Positions 47,410 to 56,551 of a DNA stretch of 64,000 bases are shown here, piece by piece (position 1 is the stretch's first letter; every line of letters begins with the position of its first letter). The translations under genes and the position numbers were made by a program. The notes under the pieces were generated by a model. The model was not told where the DNA came from, did not search any database, and saw only the letters and a program-made list of their open reading frames with translations. This DNA is from Roseovarius bejariae (GTDB taxonomy: Bacteria; Pseudomonadota; Alphaproteobacteria; Rhodobacterales; Rhodobacteraceae), in the NCBI RefSeq assembly GCF_009669325.1, contig NZ_SZWE01000001.1, positions 682,402 to 746,401 on the forward strand. The letters are read 5' to 3'.

Positions 47410-48235
47410 CCAGATACCCGAAACGTTTCATGGTCTGACGGTTGGCCTTGATTATCTTGTCGATCAGTTCGGGGGGAAGCTCATCCTTCCAATGGCCGCT
47501 TTGACCCTTGGTGAAGAAGCTTTTGCTTTTCTCCGGTCTCTCGACAAACCCTGTCGACTTCTCCTGCTTTTTCAATTCTTTGAAACTGGAAAAACGGATG
47601 GCACGGTCAAGGCGCTCGGGGTCCACGGTCATGCCGAAATGTTCGACCACCTTCGAAAATTCCTCTTCTGGACGTTCGAGCATATCCTCATAGCGCAAAA
47701 CCAATGTCGGGTAGGGTTTCTTTGCCGTCCAGCTATTCACGTGATCTGACCATGTACCAAGGAACGTCGGGACAACTGAATCGTCAGCACCCAGAAAGTT
47801 GTTTTCACTGCAAATAGAGGTCGCGGCACCTTCAATGCTTAAAGCAAAATGCCGGGCATAAGACATTACCATGTCCAAAGGGTTCCGCATGACATAGATA
47901 GCTGATCTCGTGTACTGGTATGAGATCAAGTGGACACCGCGCGCAACTTGGCAAATACTATGCGTCTTTACGAGGTTCACATCCGCGTTGTTGTTTGAAA
48001 TGCCCCGCAAGACACCCTCGCGCAACTGCAAGGTTAGCGGCACATCATGCGTATCAATGCGGCGACCGGCAACACGGTGATACATCTCGGCGCCGACATC
48101 GGCGATCCCGAAATGTCGGGCCTGATTGATCGAAACTGGCTCTTGTGAATTGGTCAGGTAATTGGCCAGAAAAATCCGCGTCCAAGTATTGCCGGACTTG
48201 GGGTAAGAGGCCAGCCAGACAAGATTTTTCTTCAT
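47402..48235 (-). CDS. PAPS-dependent sulfotransferase 2
   Basis: A 277-residue paralogue of the downstream gene with the PAPS loop NLVWLASYPKSGNTWTRIFLANYL, the segment YVMRNPLDMVMSYARH, and a tail GFVERPEKSKSFFTKGQSGHWKDELPPEL. The ATG at 48235 is preferred; an upstream extension lacks family similarity. This gene reads as more AT-rich than the window average (Asn/Ser-rich stretches such as ISNNNADVNLVKTHSI), possibly from a different source than its partner. First gene of the two-gene unit. Confidence 0.88.
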   Translation of the reverse strand: MKKNLVWLASYPKSGNTWTRIFLANYLTNSQEPVSINQARHFGIADVGAEMYHRVAGRRIDTHDVPLTLQLREGVLRGISNNNADVNLVKTHSICQVARGVHLISYQYTRSAIYVMRNPLDMVMSYARHFALSIEGAATSICSENNFLGADDSVVPTFLGTWSDHVNSWTAKKPYPTLVLRYEDMLERPEEEFSKVVEHFGMTVDPERLDRAIRFSSFKELKKQEKSTGFVERPEKSKSFFTKGQSGHWKDELPPELIDKIIKANRQTMKRFGYLDE

Positions 48236-48286
48236 TTCACATAGCCTCGCGTTCACACGGAAGAATTCGTTTCGCACATAAAACAA

Positions 48287-48314
48287 CGAGGGGGGGATGT
48301 ACATCCCCCCCTCG
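48287..48314 (-). terminator. Terminator of the porin gene
   Basis: 28-nt perfect palindrome with 14-bp arms (left arm CGAGGGGGGGATGT), followed on the minus strand by TTGTTTTATG. It lies 23 nt after the porin stop codon and before sulfotransferase 2, and so insulates the two. Confidence 0.85.
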
Positions 48315-48337
48315 CCGTTTCAGCAATCAGCCTAAAC

Positions 48338-49519
48338 TTAGAAGCTCAGGTTGATCGAGGTGCCGATGATGGTTGCGTCGCGGTCGTTGTTCGCAACGTT
48401 ACCAACGTTCTGGTTTTCGGCGTAGATGGCATAGACATCCCAGCTCACGCCGGTGCCCAGCTCACGCGAGCCAGCCAGTTTGTAGGCGTTGTATTCGACG
48501 TCCGGAACACCTGCGCCACCGTCGGTCTGACCGTTGAAGCCTTGGAGGCCAACCGACCACGGACCAGCGATGTCGTAGGTTGCACCGAGGCTCCAACCTT
48601 CTTGGTCGCCTGCGCCACCGATTGCGCCGTTGTCGTTTTCAGCGTAGTGACCGCCAACGGTGAATGCGCCGAAGCCAACCTGCATGCCGATACCCCAGGT
48701 TTCGGGGTCGCTTGCGGTGTTGGGGCCGGTGACTGCTGCAACATCGTCGGCAGTACCGTCGAGGCCATCCGGACCAGCGGTAGCAGGCGTGACAACGGTC
48801 AGAGCCGCAGCATCGCCGGTGCCGTAGCGTGCACCAACAGTCAGGTCAACGGTGCCGAACGACTGGCTGTAGTTCAGGCCGATATCAAAGATGTCGGTTG
48901 CATAGGTGTTGTTGCGGTTGAAAGCACCAGCGTTGGACGCGTTGGTGTTGTTGCCCGGAGCATACGAAACGCCAACGGTCAGGCCGTTGAACGACGGGGT
49001 GAAGTAGCTGATACGCTGCACGTCGTTGTTGCCGCCAACTTCAGTCCAGGGCGAACCAGCGGCCTGACGGAAGGCGTGAGCGATCGGAGCGACGGTCGAA
49101 ACCGAAGCCGACATGATCGCGAAGGAGCCAACGCCCGGTGCGCCGACCATCGATTTGTAACCGGCCGAGTTTTCGCCGCCGATTTCGATGCGACCCAGCG
49201 AGTCACCCGAGATGGTGATGTAGGATTCGTCGATGCCGTCAGCACCGCCACCACCGTTCTGGGCTTCCATCTGAACGTTGATGCCGAAGGTCAGGCCGTT
49301 GTCCAGGGTCACCGAGGGGGTGAAGATGATTTCGCCGTCGCCGACGATGTTGATGCCGTCGAAGTCAGCGCCGGGAGCGATTGCGGTGCCGCTCACGTCC
49401 GAGTAGGCGATGTGGGTGTTGTAGTAACCGCCCCAGTCCAGGTTCCAGTCCTGGGCTGCTGCGGGTGCAGCTGCGACGCCAAGTGCGATCGCGCTGGTTG
49501 CGAGAAGATGCTTTTTCAA
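48338..49519 (-). CDS. Outer-membrane porin
   Basis: A 393-residue general porin of the Rhodobacter type. It has a signal peptide MKKHLLATSAIALGVAAAPAAAQ, then alternating amphipathic strands with Gly/Asn-rich turns, e.g. GLTFGINVQMEAQNGGGG and LTVGARYGTGDAAAL. It ends in TIIGTSINLSF, whose terminal Phe is the BAM recognition signal. A GGAGGG lies before the ATG. The 150-nt leader with AT-rich sequence fits strong expression. It forms passive diffusion channels for small hydrophilic solutes. Confidence 0.93.
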   Translation of the reverse strand: MKKHLLATSAIALGVAAAPAAAQDWNLDWGGYYNTHIAYSDVSGTAIAPGADFDGINIVGDGEIIFTPSVTLDNGLTFGINVQMEAQNGGGGADGIDESYITISGDSLGRIEIGGENSAGYKSMVGAPGVGSFAIMSASVSTVAPIAHAFRQAAGSPWTEVGGNNDVQRISYFTPSFNGLTVGVSYAPGNNTNASNAGAFNRNNTYATDIFDIGLNYSQSFGTVDLTVGARYGTGDAAALTVVTPATAGPDGLDGTADDVAAVTGPNTASDPETWGIGMQVGFGAFTVGGHYAENDNGAIGGAGDQEGWSLGATYDIAGPWSVGLQGFNGQTDGGAGVPDVEYNAYKLAGSRELGTGVSWDVYAIYAENQNVGNVANNDRDATIIGTSINLSF

Positions 49520-49850
49520 GGTGTCCCTCCATCAAAGCAGAGTTTCGTTTCCGCCGCCTCCAGCGCTGGACACGGCTTGAGGATGAAATGGGGCAAACAG
49601 GCCCTTGGTGTCAACGAAACCCCCTACGTGCGGTTGCATGTTGGAAAAGTTGTGACGAATTAATCACACACCATTTCGGCCCATTGGCGCAAAACCCTAT
49701 AAAACACTGTGTCACGCGTTTTTTTCGGCGTATTCGCGCCGATGGCTGGCGCGGATCACCTCTTGCACCACGGCCCGAGGCTCATCGGGGGCGGACAAAG
49801 AATCGCCCGCCCCCTTTGGGGGCAAAATGCCCCCGGTTCTCTGTCCGGCC
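49520..49850. other. Porin leader/promoter region and ALDH 3' structure
   Basis: 331 bases without a gene. The porin-proximal half carries its ribosome-binding site and an A/T-richer segment around 49640-49720 that likely contains the promoter. The distal end contains the nested hairpin at 49792-49847. I see no coding signal. Confidence 0.6.
49792..49847 (-). terminator. Nested hairpin after the aldehyde dehydrogenase gene
   Basis: An outer stem CGGACA-a-AGAA / TTCT-c-TGTCCG encloses GCCCCC-TTT-GGGGGC, which competes with GGGGGC-AAAAT-GCCCCC. It begins 3 nt after the ALDH stop on the minus strand. The structure suits transcription termination or 3' protection. Confidence 0.65.
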
Positions 49851-51296
49851 TCATGCCTTCATTTTGATCGCGACATTCTTGGTCTGAACATAGTTCCAAA
49901 GCGCCTCGCGCCCCTTTTCACGGCCATAGCCGGATTTGCCGAAGCCGCCGAAGGGGGTTTCCACGCCGCCCGCGAACCATTCGTTGACGAAGACCTGCCC
50001 GGCCCGCATCTGCCGCGCGGCGCGGGTGGCGCGATCCAGATCGGCGGTAAAGACCCCGCCGACAAGGCCGTATTGCGTGCCGTTGGCGATCTCCATCGCC
50101 TCCGCATCGTCGCGGAATTTCAGCACCGACAGGACCGGGCCGAAGACCTCTTCTTGCGCGATGGTCATGTCGGGGGTGACATTGGCCAGTACCGTGGGGT
50201 CAAGGAACGCGCCCGGAATGTTCATCTTGCGCCCGCCGGTGGCCACCGTGGCCCCCTGCGCTTCGGCGTCCGAGACCATACCGGCGGCGCGATCGCGCTG
50301 TCCTTCGCTGACCATGGCGCCCATGTTGGCGCCTGCCTCGGTCCGTTCCATCCCCGGACCGACCGAAAGGGATTTGGCCACCTTCACCGCCCGTTCCACC
50401 AATTCATCGTGCCGCGATTCGTGCACGATGACCCGGCTCATGGCGCTGCACACCTGCCCCGCGTTGAAATAGATGCCCCAGCGGATGTCATTCTCGAAGG
50501 CCTCCAGGTCGGCGTCGTCATGCACGATGGCCGCCGATTTGCCGCCCAATTCCAGCACGCAGGGCACCACGTTCTGCGCCGCCGCCGTGGCGATGGCAAC
50601 GCCGGTGGGCACCGAGCCGGTAAAGACGATCTGGTTGACGTCCCCGTGCCCCGACAGGGCCGCGCCCGCCTGATGGCCCCAGCCACACAGGATATTCACC
50701 GCGCCCTTGGGCAGGCCAACGGCCTCGGCCGCATGGGCGAAGATGTAATTGCTCAGCGGGGTCAGTTCGGGGGTCTTGATCACACAGGTGTTGCCCGTGG
50801 CCAAGGCCGCCGACAGCGACCGCGCGGTCATTTCCACCGGGTAATTCCAAGGGATGATCTGGGCCGAGACGCCATAAGGCTCGCAATCGGTAAAGTCGTA
50901 GTATCCAGCGCCCAGCGGGATCGACTTGCCTTCGACCGTGGCGGCCTGATTGCCATAATATTCGAAATAAAGCGCCGCGCCGCGCACCTCGATCTCGGCC
51001 TCCCATAGGGGTTTGCCCTGTTCGCGAGTCAACACATTGGTCACCTCGTCGAGGTTATCCAGCAGGTATTGCCCCATGGCCTGCACCAGACGGCCCCGCT
51101 CAAGCGGGCGCATGTCGCGCAGCGCGCCCGATTGGTGCACCCGTTTGGCGGCCTGCACCGCGCGGTCCACATCGGCCTCGTCGGCGAGGGCCTGTTCCGC
51201 CAGCATCTCGCCCGAACCGGGGTTCACCACCTCGACGCGGCCCGCACCGCCATCGCCCCAAGCCCCGTCGATATAGTTCTGCCAATAGTCTTTCAT
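49851..51296 (-). CDS. NAD(P)-dependent aldehyde dehydrogenase
   Basis: A 481-residue ALDH-superfamily enzyme. It has the Asn motif IIPWNYPVEMTARSLSAALATGN, catalytic Glu in VLELGGKSAAIV, the catalytic Cys in YFNAGQVCSAMSRVIVHES, and EEVFGPVLSVLKF. It resembles betaine-aldehyde/4-aminobutyraldehyde-type enzymes. The ATG at 51296 follows GGAAGGA. It sits beside an amine-oxidase-like FAD enzyme, so oxidation of an aldehyde released from an imported amine is plausible. Confidence 0.93.
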   Translation of the reverse strand: MKDYWQNYIDGAWGDGGAGRVEVVNPGSGEMLAEQALADEADVDRAVQAAKRVHQSGALRDMRPLERGRLVQAMGQYLLDNLDEVTNVLTREQGKPLWEAEIEVRGAALYFEYYGNQAATVEGKSIPLGAGYYDFTDCEPYGVSAQIIPWNYPVEMTARSLSAALATGNTCVIKTPELTPLSNYIFAHAAEAVGLPKGAVNILCGWGHQAGAALSGHGDVNQIVFTGSVPTGVAIATAAAQNVVPCVLELGGKSAAIVHDDADLEAFENDIRWGIYFNAGQVCSAMSRVIVHESRHDELVERAVKVAKSLSVGPGMERTEAGANMGAMVSEGQRDRAAGMVSDAEAQGATVATGGRKMNIPGAFLDPTVLANVTPDMTIAQEEVFGPVLSVLKFRDDAEAMEIANGTQYGLVGGVFTADLDRATRAARQMRAGQVFVNEWFAGGVETPFGGFGKSGYGREKGREALWNYVQTKNVAIKMKA

Positions 51297-51434
51297 CGCG
51301 CATTCCTTCCTGACCTGGCCCGCACGTCGGGCCGTTCCGCGCCCACGTCGCAGGCCGCAGGCTCCGCCGTCTGTTCGGAACGCACCAATCACTGTCTTGT
51401 ATGCGACAAAAAATGTGCGTTCTACGGCCTCGGC

Positions 51435-52751
51435 CTACCCGCGCCGCGCGGCGCGGTTTTCCATCCGGTCCACCCAGTTGCGGTAATAGACATCCGCCGC
51501 CTTGAGGAAATGTGGCCACTCGAAAGGGTGGAGCACATGGCGCGTCAGGTGGGTATCAGCATAGGCCGTCTGCCCCCGCGCATCGCCCATCGCCTGCCAC
51601 GCCGCCTTGGCCCCGAGGTAGGGCGCCATCACCGTGCCCGACCCGGAAAAGCCCATGGCATAATGCAGCCCCCGATCCTCACCCACATGCGGCATATGGG
51701 TGAAACTGTACCCGGTATAGCCTTTCCACGCATGCGACAGCTTCACATCGCGCAACTCGGGCCAGACCTCGCACATGGTTTGCTTCTGGCGCTCTGCCGC
51801 CTTGTCCATCGGCAGATCCCGCATCGAGGCGCGGCCGCCGAAAAGCACCCGCTTGCCATCGGGCGACAGGCGGAAATAGCTGTGCCGCGCGCGGGTCTCG
51901 ACCATCATCCGCCGCCCCGGCGCGATATGGCCCAGCAGGTTCGAGGGTAGCTCCTCGGTGGCGATGATATAGCTGGGCAGCGGAAAGACCCGCGCCACGT
52001 GCCATTTGAACGGCTTGCGGGTATAGCCATTGGTCGCCAGCATCAGCTTCCCCGCTTTCACCCGGCCCTTCGCGGTCTCGACCACGAATCCGCCACCATC
52101 CCGCTCATATCCCGACACGCCCGCATGTCCGACAACCGGAATCCCCCGGCGCAACGCGGCCTGCATCAGGCCCGCGTGATACTTGGCCGGGTGCAACGCG
52201 CCATGTTCGGGGAACAACAGCCCGCCGTGGTAATGCGCGCTTTCGATCTCGGCGCTCAACGCGTCACGGTCCAGCAACGTGACCTGTACATCGCTTTTCT
52301 CGCGCACATGCCCGGCCAGCCGCTTTTGCGTTTCGGCGTGGGCCGGTGTCCACGCCAGTTGCACCCGGCCTGTCTGTTGAAAATCACAGTCGATGGATTC
52401 GGTTGCGATCAGGGCCTTGACCCACTCCAGCGCCGGTTTCGCCTCGGCAAACAGGGCATCGGCCACGGCAGGCCCGAATTTCGTGGCCAGATCATGCCAC
52501 CCCAGCCGGGGATGCGCCCCCACCATGCCGCCATTGCGGCTGCTGGCCCCCTCGCCCGGCACGCCCGCATCTACGACCACCACCTTGGCGCCGCAGTCAT
52601 GCGCGGCAATCGCCGCCGACAACCCGCAGTACCCCGCACCGATAACCAGAAAATCGCAAACCCCGGGCAGGTCCTGCCCGGGGTCTTGGGGGGCGGCGGC
52701 CTCCCACCAGTAAGGTGTTCCAAGCTCCGCTTCGCCCGTCCAGTTCGTCAT
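51435..52751 (-). CDS. FAD-dependent oxidoreductase, gamma-glutamylputrescine-oxidase-like (DAO family)
   Basis: A 438-residue DAO-superfamily flavoprotein. The dinucleotide motif FLVIGAGYCGLSAAIAAHDCGAKVVVVDAG lies at ~34-63, followed by SSRNGGMVGAHPRLG. The C-terminal FAD segment is GLHYAMGFSGSGTVMAPYLG. The N-terminal PYWWEAA is typical of the PuuB/OrdL group. It probably oxidises a secondary or primary amine to an aldehyde, which the downstream ALDH would take. It is located 27 nt after the third TRAP large permease; the substrate is presumably the TRAP cargo. Confidence 0.88.
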   Translation of the reverse strand: MTNWTGEAELGTPYWWEAAAPQDPGQDLPGVCDFLVIGAGYCGLSAAIAAHDCGAKVVVVDAGVPGEGASSRNGGMVGAHPRLGWHDLATKFGPAVADALFAEAKPALEWVKALIATESIDCDFQQTGRVQLAWTPAHAETQKRLAGHVREKSDVQVTLLDRDALSAEIESAHYHGGLLFPEHGALHPAKYHAGLMQAALRRGIPVVGHAGVSGYERDGGGFVVETAKGRVKAGKLMLATNGYTRKPFKWHVARVFPLPSYIIATEELPSNLLGHIAPGRRMMVETRARHSYFRLSPDGKRVLFGGRASMRDLPMDKAAERQKQTMCEVWPELRDVKLSHAWKGYTGYSFTHMPHVGEDRGLHYAMGFSGSGTVMAPYLGAKAAWQAMGDARGQTAYADTHLTRHVLHPFEWPHFLKAADVYYRNWVDRMENRAARRG

Positions 52752-52778
52752 GCTGTTTATCCCTGCATCTCTGCGCGG

Positions 52779-54137
52779 CTACCCTCCGTAGACCAGCCGC
52801 GGCAACCACGTGATGATCGTCGGGAACAACATACACATCACAAGGCCCACGATCTGCAAGAAGAGAAATGGCAAGGCCGATTTGAAAATGTCACTCATCG
52901 GGATGTGTGCAGGCGCCACGCCCCGCAGGTAGAAAAGCGCATAGCCGAACGGCGGGCTGAGGAAGCTCATCTGCATGTTCACGAGGTACAACACCCCGAA
53001 CCACAGCACCAAATCCCCTTCCGAGCCAAGCCCGAAGGCCTGCGCGCCCAGCGCCTTGATGATCGGCACGAAGATCGGCACCGCCAGCAGAAGGATGCCC
53101 ACCCAGTCAAGGAACATGCCCAGCGCCACAAGGATCACCTGCATCAGGATCAGGATCCCCCAAGGCCCAAGGCCAAGGCCCGTCATGGTGCTTTCCACGA
53201 ACTCCTGCCCGCCTTCCAGAACGTACAGGCCAACAAAGATGGTCGCGCCGAACATGATCCAGATCACCATGGCACTGGCCTTGAGCGTGGTCATGCAGGC
53301 CTCGCGCACGGTGGCCCATGTCAGCTTGCGGTGGATGGCGGCCACGATGAAGGCCCCGAAGGTACCGATGCCCGCCGCCTCAACCGGCGTGGCAACACCT
53401 GCGAAGATCACCCCAAGCACCACGAAAATCAGGGTGATGGGCGCGGCCATGTTGCCCAGAAGGCGCATCTTCTCGGCAGTGCTCACCCGGTCCTCGACCG
53501 GGATGGGCGGGCCTTTCTTGGGGTCGGCATAGCACATGACGGTGACATAAAGGATATACATCCCCGACAGCAGCAGGCCGGGCAGGACCGCCCCGATGAA
53601 CAGCTCGCCCACCGATTGCTCGGCCACAACCGCGTAAATGATCGCCAGAATCGAGGGCGGGATCAGGATACCCAGCGTCCCCCCTGCCATGATCGAGCCC
53701 ATGGCGATCTTGGGGTCATAGTGCCGTTCCAGCATCGCGGGCAGCGCGATGATCCCCATGGTCACCACGGCGGCACCGATGACCCCCACCATGGCGGCAA
53801 GGATCGTCGAGGCAATGATCGTGGCCGCGGCCAGACCGCCGCGCACCCCGCCCAAGAGCTTGTAGATCACATCGAACATCTCGTTGATGATCCCCGCCCT
53901 CTCCAACATGGCCGCAAGGAAGATGAACAACGGGATCGCCGATAGCTGATAGTTCGTCATCAGCGGGAAAATCCGGCTTGGCACGATGTTCAGGGTCTGC
54001 GCATCGCCAAGGATGAACAGGAACACACAGGCCAGACCGCCGGTGACGAAGGCCAACGGAAGCCCCGCCATCAACAACACCATCAAGCTGCCGAACATCA
54101 GGGCCGTCAGCCAACCGATTTCAATTTCGATACCCAT
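52779..54137 (-). CDS. dctM: TRAP transporter large permease (system 3)
   Basis: A 452-residue DctM subunit with about 12-13 helices. Conserved segments include QLSAIPLFIFLAAMLERAGI, MVGVIGAAVVTMGIIALPAML, GGTLGILIPPSILAIIYAVVAEQSVG and NMQMSFLSPPFGYALFYLRGVAP. It starts 4 nt after the unusual dctQ fusion. Co-transcribed with the FAD oxidase and ALDH genes. Confidence 0.92.
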   Translation of the reverse strand: MGIEIEIGWLTALMFGSLMVLLMAGLPLAFVTGGLACVFLFILGDAQTLNIVPSRIFPLMTNYQLSAIPLFIFLAAMLERAGIINEMFDVIYKLLGGVRGGLAAATIIASTILAAMVGVIGAAVVTMGIIALPAMLERHYDPKIAMGSIMAGGTLGILIPPSILAIIYAVVAEQSVGELFIGAVLPGLLLSGMYILYVTVMCYADPKKGPPIPVEDRVSTAEKMRLLGNMAAPITLIFVVLGVIFAGVATPVEAAGIGTFGAFIVAAIHRKLTWATVREACMTTLKASAMVIWIMFGATIFVGLYVLEGGQEFVESTMTGLGLGPWGILILMQVILVALGMFLDWVGILLLAVPIFVPIIKALGAQAFGLGSEGDLVLWFGVLYLVNMQMSFLSPPFGYALFYLRGVAPAHIPMSDIFKSALPFLFLQIVGLVMCMLFPTIITWLPRLVYGG

Positions 54138-54141
54138 GCCC

Positions 54142-55362
54142 TCAGGCCCCTTTCATTGCATTGCCGACGGTGGCCAAGTCTCGCAACAGCTTGGCAACCC
54201 CTTGCAGGATCAACAGGACAGCGCCCACGACGATGGCCCATTTGAAGGGCCAATAGGCGATGGTCCACTCCGAGAAGGAAATCTCGTTCACCACGGTCGC
54301 ATCCATCGCGAAAATCCACCCGGTCACCAGCAGCGTACCGGCGAAGATGAAGAAGAAGATCGAGGTGAACAGATCGACCAGCGCTTTGCGCATCGGCGAC
54401 CATTCGGCATAGAAGACATCCACCTTCACATGCGCATCGGTCAGCGCCGCATAGGCCCCGGCCACGAGGTATTGCATCCCGAACATCAGGAACATGCCCT
54501 CGTGCACCCAGATCGTGGGCGAGTTGAAGACATAGCGCGCCACCACCTCGAAGTAATAGGCGATGACCGCGATCACCATCCAATAGCTGACGAACTCGCC
54601 CGCATAGTATGACAACCGGTCAATCGCGCCGGTAAACCCGGTGCCGATATGCGCCTCGTCCCCCTCGGCCTCTTCGTGCTCCACCTCTTCAAGGCGATGC
54701 TCGGCGGGGGTCTCCTCGTCGCCCTCGGCCTCAAGCCGCGCCTGCGCACGCTTGACCAGACCGGGCAACAGCACCGCGTCGATAGCCATCAGCACGCAAA
54801 TCAGCAGAAAAGTGTAAAAGGCGAAATTCGACCAGAAGGCTCGCCCCTCACCGGCCTCTACCAATCCCGGTCTGGCGGCTTCAAGGTCGGCCTGTGCCTT
54901 TGCCAGACGCTCGGCGTCGGCCACCTTGGCGTCGCGTGCCTTGTCCAGCATCTTTTCGGCCCGGATCCGGGCGAAACTGCCCTCCTCGGCCTCGGCCAGA
55001 TCGGCCTCCAGCCCGGCGATCTTGTCATCCGCGCCCGCCACCTTGGGTTCCAGCCGCCCGATCACCCTCTCGGCGCTGCTCACGACATTGGCCGCCTCGC
55101 TCTGAAGCTCGCGTGCCTCGCGCCCCTGCGCATTGGCAAAGAGGATCGCGAAAAACAGCGGGATAAAGATCAGCCCCCAAAGATTACGCAGGTACAGCCG
55201 GTGCAGGCCCAAAAGCCCCCCGGTCAACAGGATCATGTAACCGATTGAGAGCGAATAACCGCGTGTCTGCGTACGCCGCGCCATCACCATGGCAATCAGC
55301 GGAAAGACAAACAGCGTTCCCCAATACAGCCAATGCGGCAGGATGAAGTTGATGCTGGGCAT
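54142..55362 (-). CDS. dctQ: TRAP small permease fused to an N-terminal TM2-like / coiled-coil domain (system 3)
   Basis: A 406-residue protein, about twice the usual DctQ length. Residues ~250-400 are the DctQ domain (SYWMVIAVIAYYFEVVARYVFNSPTIWVHEGMFLMF...DAHVKVDVFYAEWSP). The first ~75 residues hold hydrophobic helices with a TM2-domain-like motif (LTGGLLGLHRLYLRNLWGL). Residues ~80-170 are a charged coiled coil rich in Ala/Glu/Asp. A further helix (~180-203) and an acidic linker follow. It is a single uninterrupted reading frame with dctP upstream and dctM downstream. Confidence 0.88.
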   Translation of the reverse strand: MPSINFILPHWLYWGTLFVFPLIAMVMARRTQTRGYSLSIGYMILLTGGLLGLHRLYLRNLWGLIFIPLFFAILFANAQGREARELQSEAANVVSSAERVIGRLEPKVAGADDKIAGLEADLAEAEEGSFARIRAEKMLDKARDAKVADAERLAKAQADLEAARPGLVEAGEGRAFWSNFAFYTFLLICVLMAIDAVLLPGLVKRAQARLEAEGDEETPAEHRLEEVEHEEAEGDEAHIGTGFTGAIDRLSYYAGEFVSYWMVIAVIAYYFEVVARYVFNSPTIWVHEGMFLMFGMQYLVAGAYAALTDAHVKVDVFYAEWSPMRKALVDLFTSIFFFIFAGTLLVTGWIFAMDATVVNEISFSEWTIAYWPFKWAIVVGAVLLILQGVAKLLRDLATVGNAMKGA

Positions 55363-55397
55363 GGAATGTCGTCCATTCTAAGCGGAAAAGAAGGCCA

Positions 55398-55422
55398 CGC
55401 CCCCGGCATGATGGCGGGGGCG
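55398..55422 (-). promoter_or_regulatory. Intercistronic stem-loop between dctP and dctQ (system 3)
   Basis: Stem CGCCCCCG / CGGGGGCG with a 9-nt loop in the 88-nt gap between the dctP stop (55451) and the dctQ start. It has no T-run. It occupies the same relative place as the stems in TRAP systems 1 and 2. Confidence 0.55.
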
Positions 55423-55450
55423 CAGCGCGTTACAGTCGATCAGTTGCCGA

Positions 55451-56551
55451 TCAAAGATCCAGCGTCTGACCCTCGACCATTTCAGGCGATACATAACCAA
55501 GCGAGCCGGACATCATGTAATCCAGTTGCGTCTTGAAGACGCGCGCGGCGTCCTTGTCGCGGTTGGCGTATTTGAACCAGATCGGCACGGCGACCTCGGT
55601 CATGATTTCCACGTCGGTCTGGCTCAGACGGGTGACTTCTGTGCCGTCTGCCTCGAACTTCTTCCAGGCCTCCTGGTCGGCCTTCTGGATCGCCGCGTGG
55701 TGCATGTCGGAGTAGGAATGCACTTCCATCTCGACGAATTGCTTCATCTCGTCCGACAGGGCGTTCCAGCTGTCCATGCCGACGGTCAGGTCCATGATGT
55801 CCACCGGCTGATAGACCGACATGAAGCCCGGAGGGCCCATCGAGATGTAATCGGTGACCTGGCTGAAGCCCAAGGCATAGTTCACCGCCGGCCCCACGTA
55901 GTCGGCCACGTCGATCGTGCCCTTTTCCAGCGCCGGGAAGATTTCCGAACCGGGCAGCAGCGTGGTTTTCGCCCCAAGCGCCGAGAACAGTTCGGCCACC
56001 ATGCCGCCGGGCGCGCGCATCTTGCGGCCCGCGAAGTCATCGACCGAACGGATCGGAACCTTGGAGTGGATGATGTTCGGCCCGTGGTGGATCGGCCCGA
56101 CGAAATACATGTTCTGCTTGGCATAAAGCTCGCGCGCCATCTCAAGGCCGCCAAGGCCATAATAGAAGGTGTCGAACTCGTGCGGGTTGCGCAGGCCCAG
56201 CGGATAGCTGGTCAGGAACATCGCCGCGGGGATGATACCCTGCGCGTAGATGGTGAAGGGGTTCACCGCGTCCAGAACGCCGTTCTTCACGGCGTCGTAA
56301 AGCTGAAAGTCGCCCACGACGTCCTTTGCGCCGAAGGGCTCGAACGCCAGTTCCCCGCCGGTTTTCTCAACGATGGAATTGGCCCAGTCCTTGAAGATTT
56401 GCAGGCCGATACCACCGGGCCAGCTTGTCTGAATCTTCCACGTGGTCGTCTGCCCCTGTGCGGTGGCAAGCGACGGCGCGGCAAGGCCGGCGGCCCCCGC
56501 CGTGGCCAGCCCGCTCAGGGCGGCGCGGCGTGAAATCGGTTTGTTGGTCAT
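55451..56551 (-). CDS. dctP: TRAP transporter substrate-binding protein (system 3), Tat-type signal
   Basis: A 366-residue binding protein. The ATG at 56551 gives MTNKPISRRAALSGLATAGAAGLAAPSLATAQ, a twin-arginine signal. The mature chain has WKIQTSWPGGIGLQIFKDWANSIVEKTGG and VDDFAGRKMRAPGGMVAELFSALGA, with the conserved Arg. It resembles the TakP subgroup of carboxylate/lactate-binding proteins. GGAGG lies upstream. The ligand may be an amine-containing carboxylate, judging only from the downstream oxidase and ALDH. Confidence 0.92.
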   Translation of the reverse strand: MTNKPISRRAALSGLATAGAAGLAAPSLATAQGQTTTWKIQTSWPGGIGLQIFKDWANSIVEKTGGELAFEPFGAKDVVGDFQLYDAVKNGVLDAVNPFTIYAQGIIPAAMFLTSYPLGLRNPHEFDTFYYGLGGLEMARELYAKQNMYFVGPIHHGPNIIHSKVPIRSVDDFAGRKMRAPGGMVAELFSALGAKTTLLPGSEIFPALEKGTIDVADYVGPAVNYALGFSQVTDYISMGPPGFMSVYQPVDIMDLTVGMDSWNALSDEMKQFVEMEVHSYSDMHHAAIQKADQEAWKKFEADGTEVTRLSQTDVEIMTEVAVPIWFKYANRDKDAARVFKTQLDYMMSGSLGYVSPEMVEGQTLDL

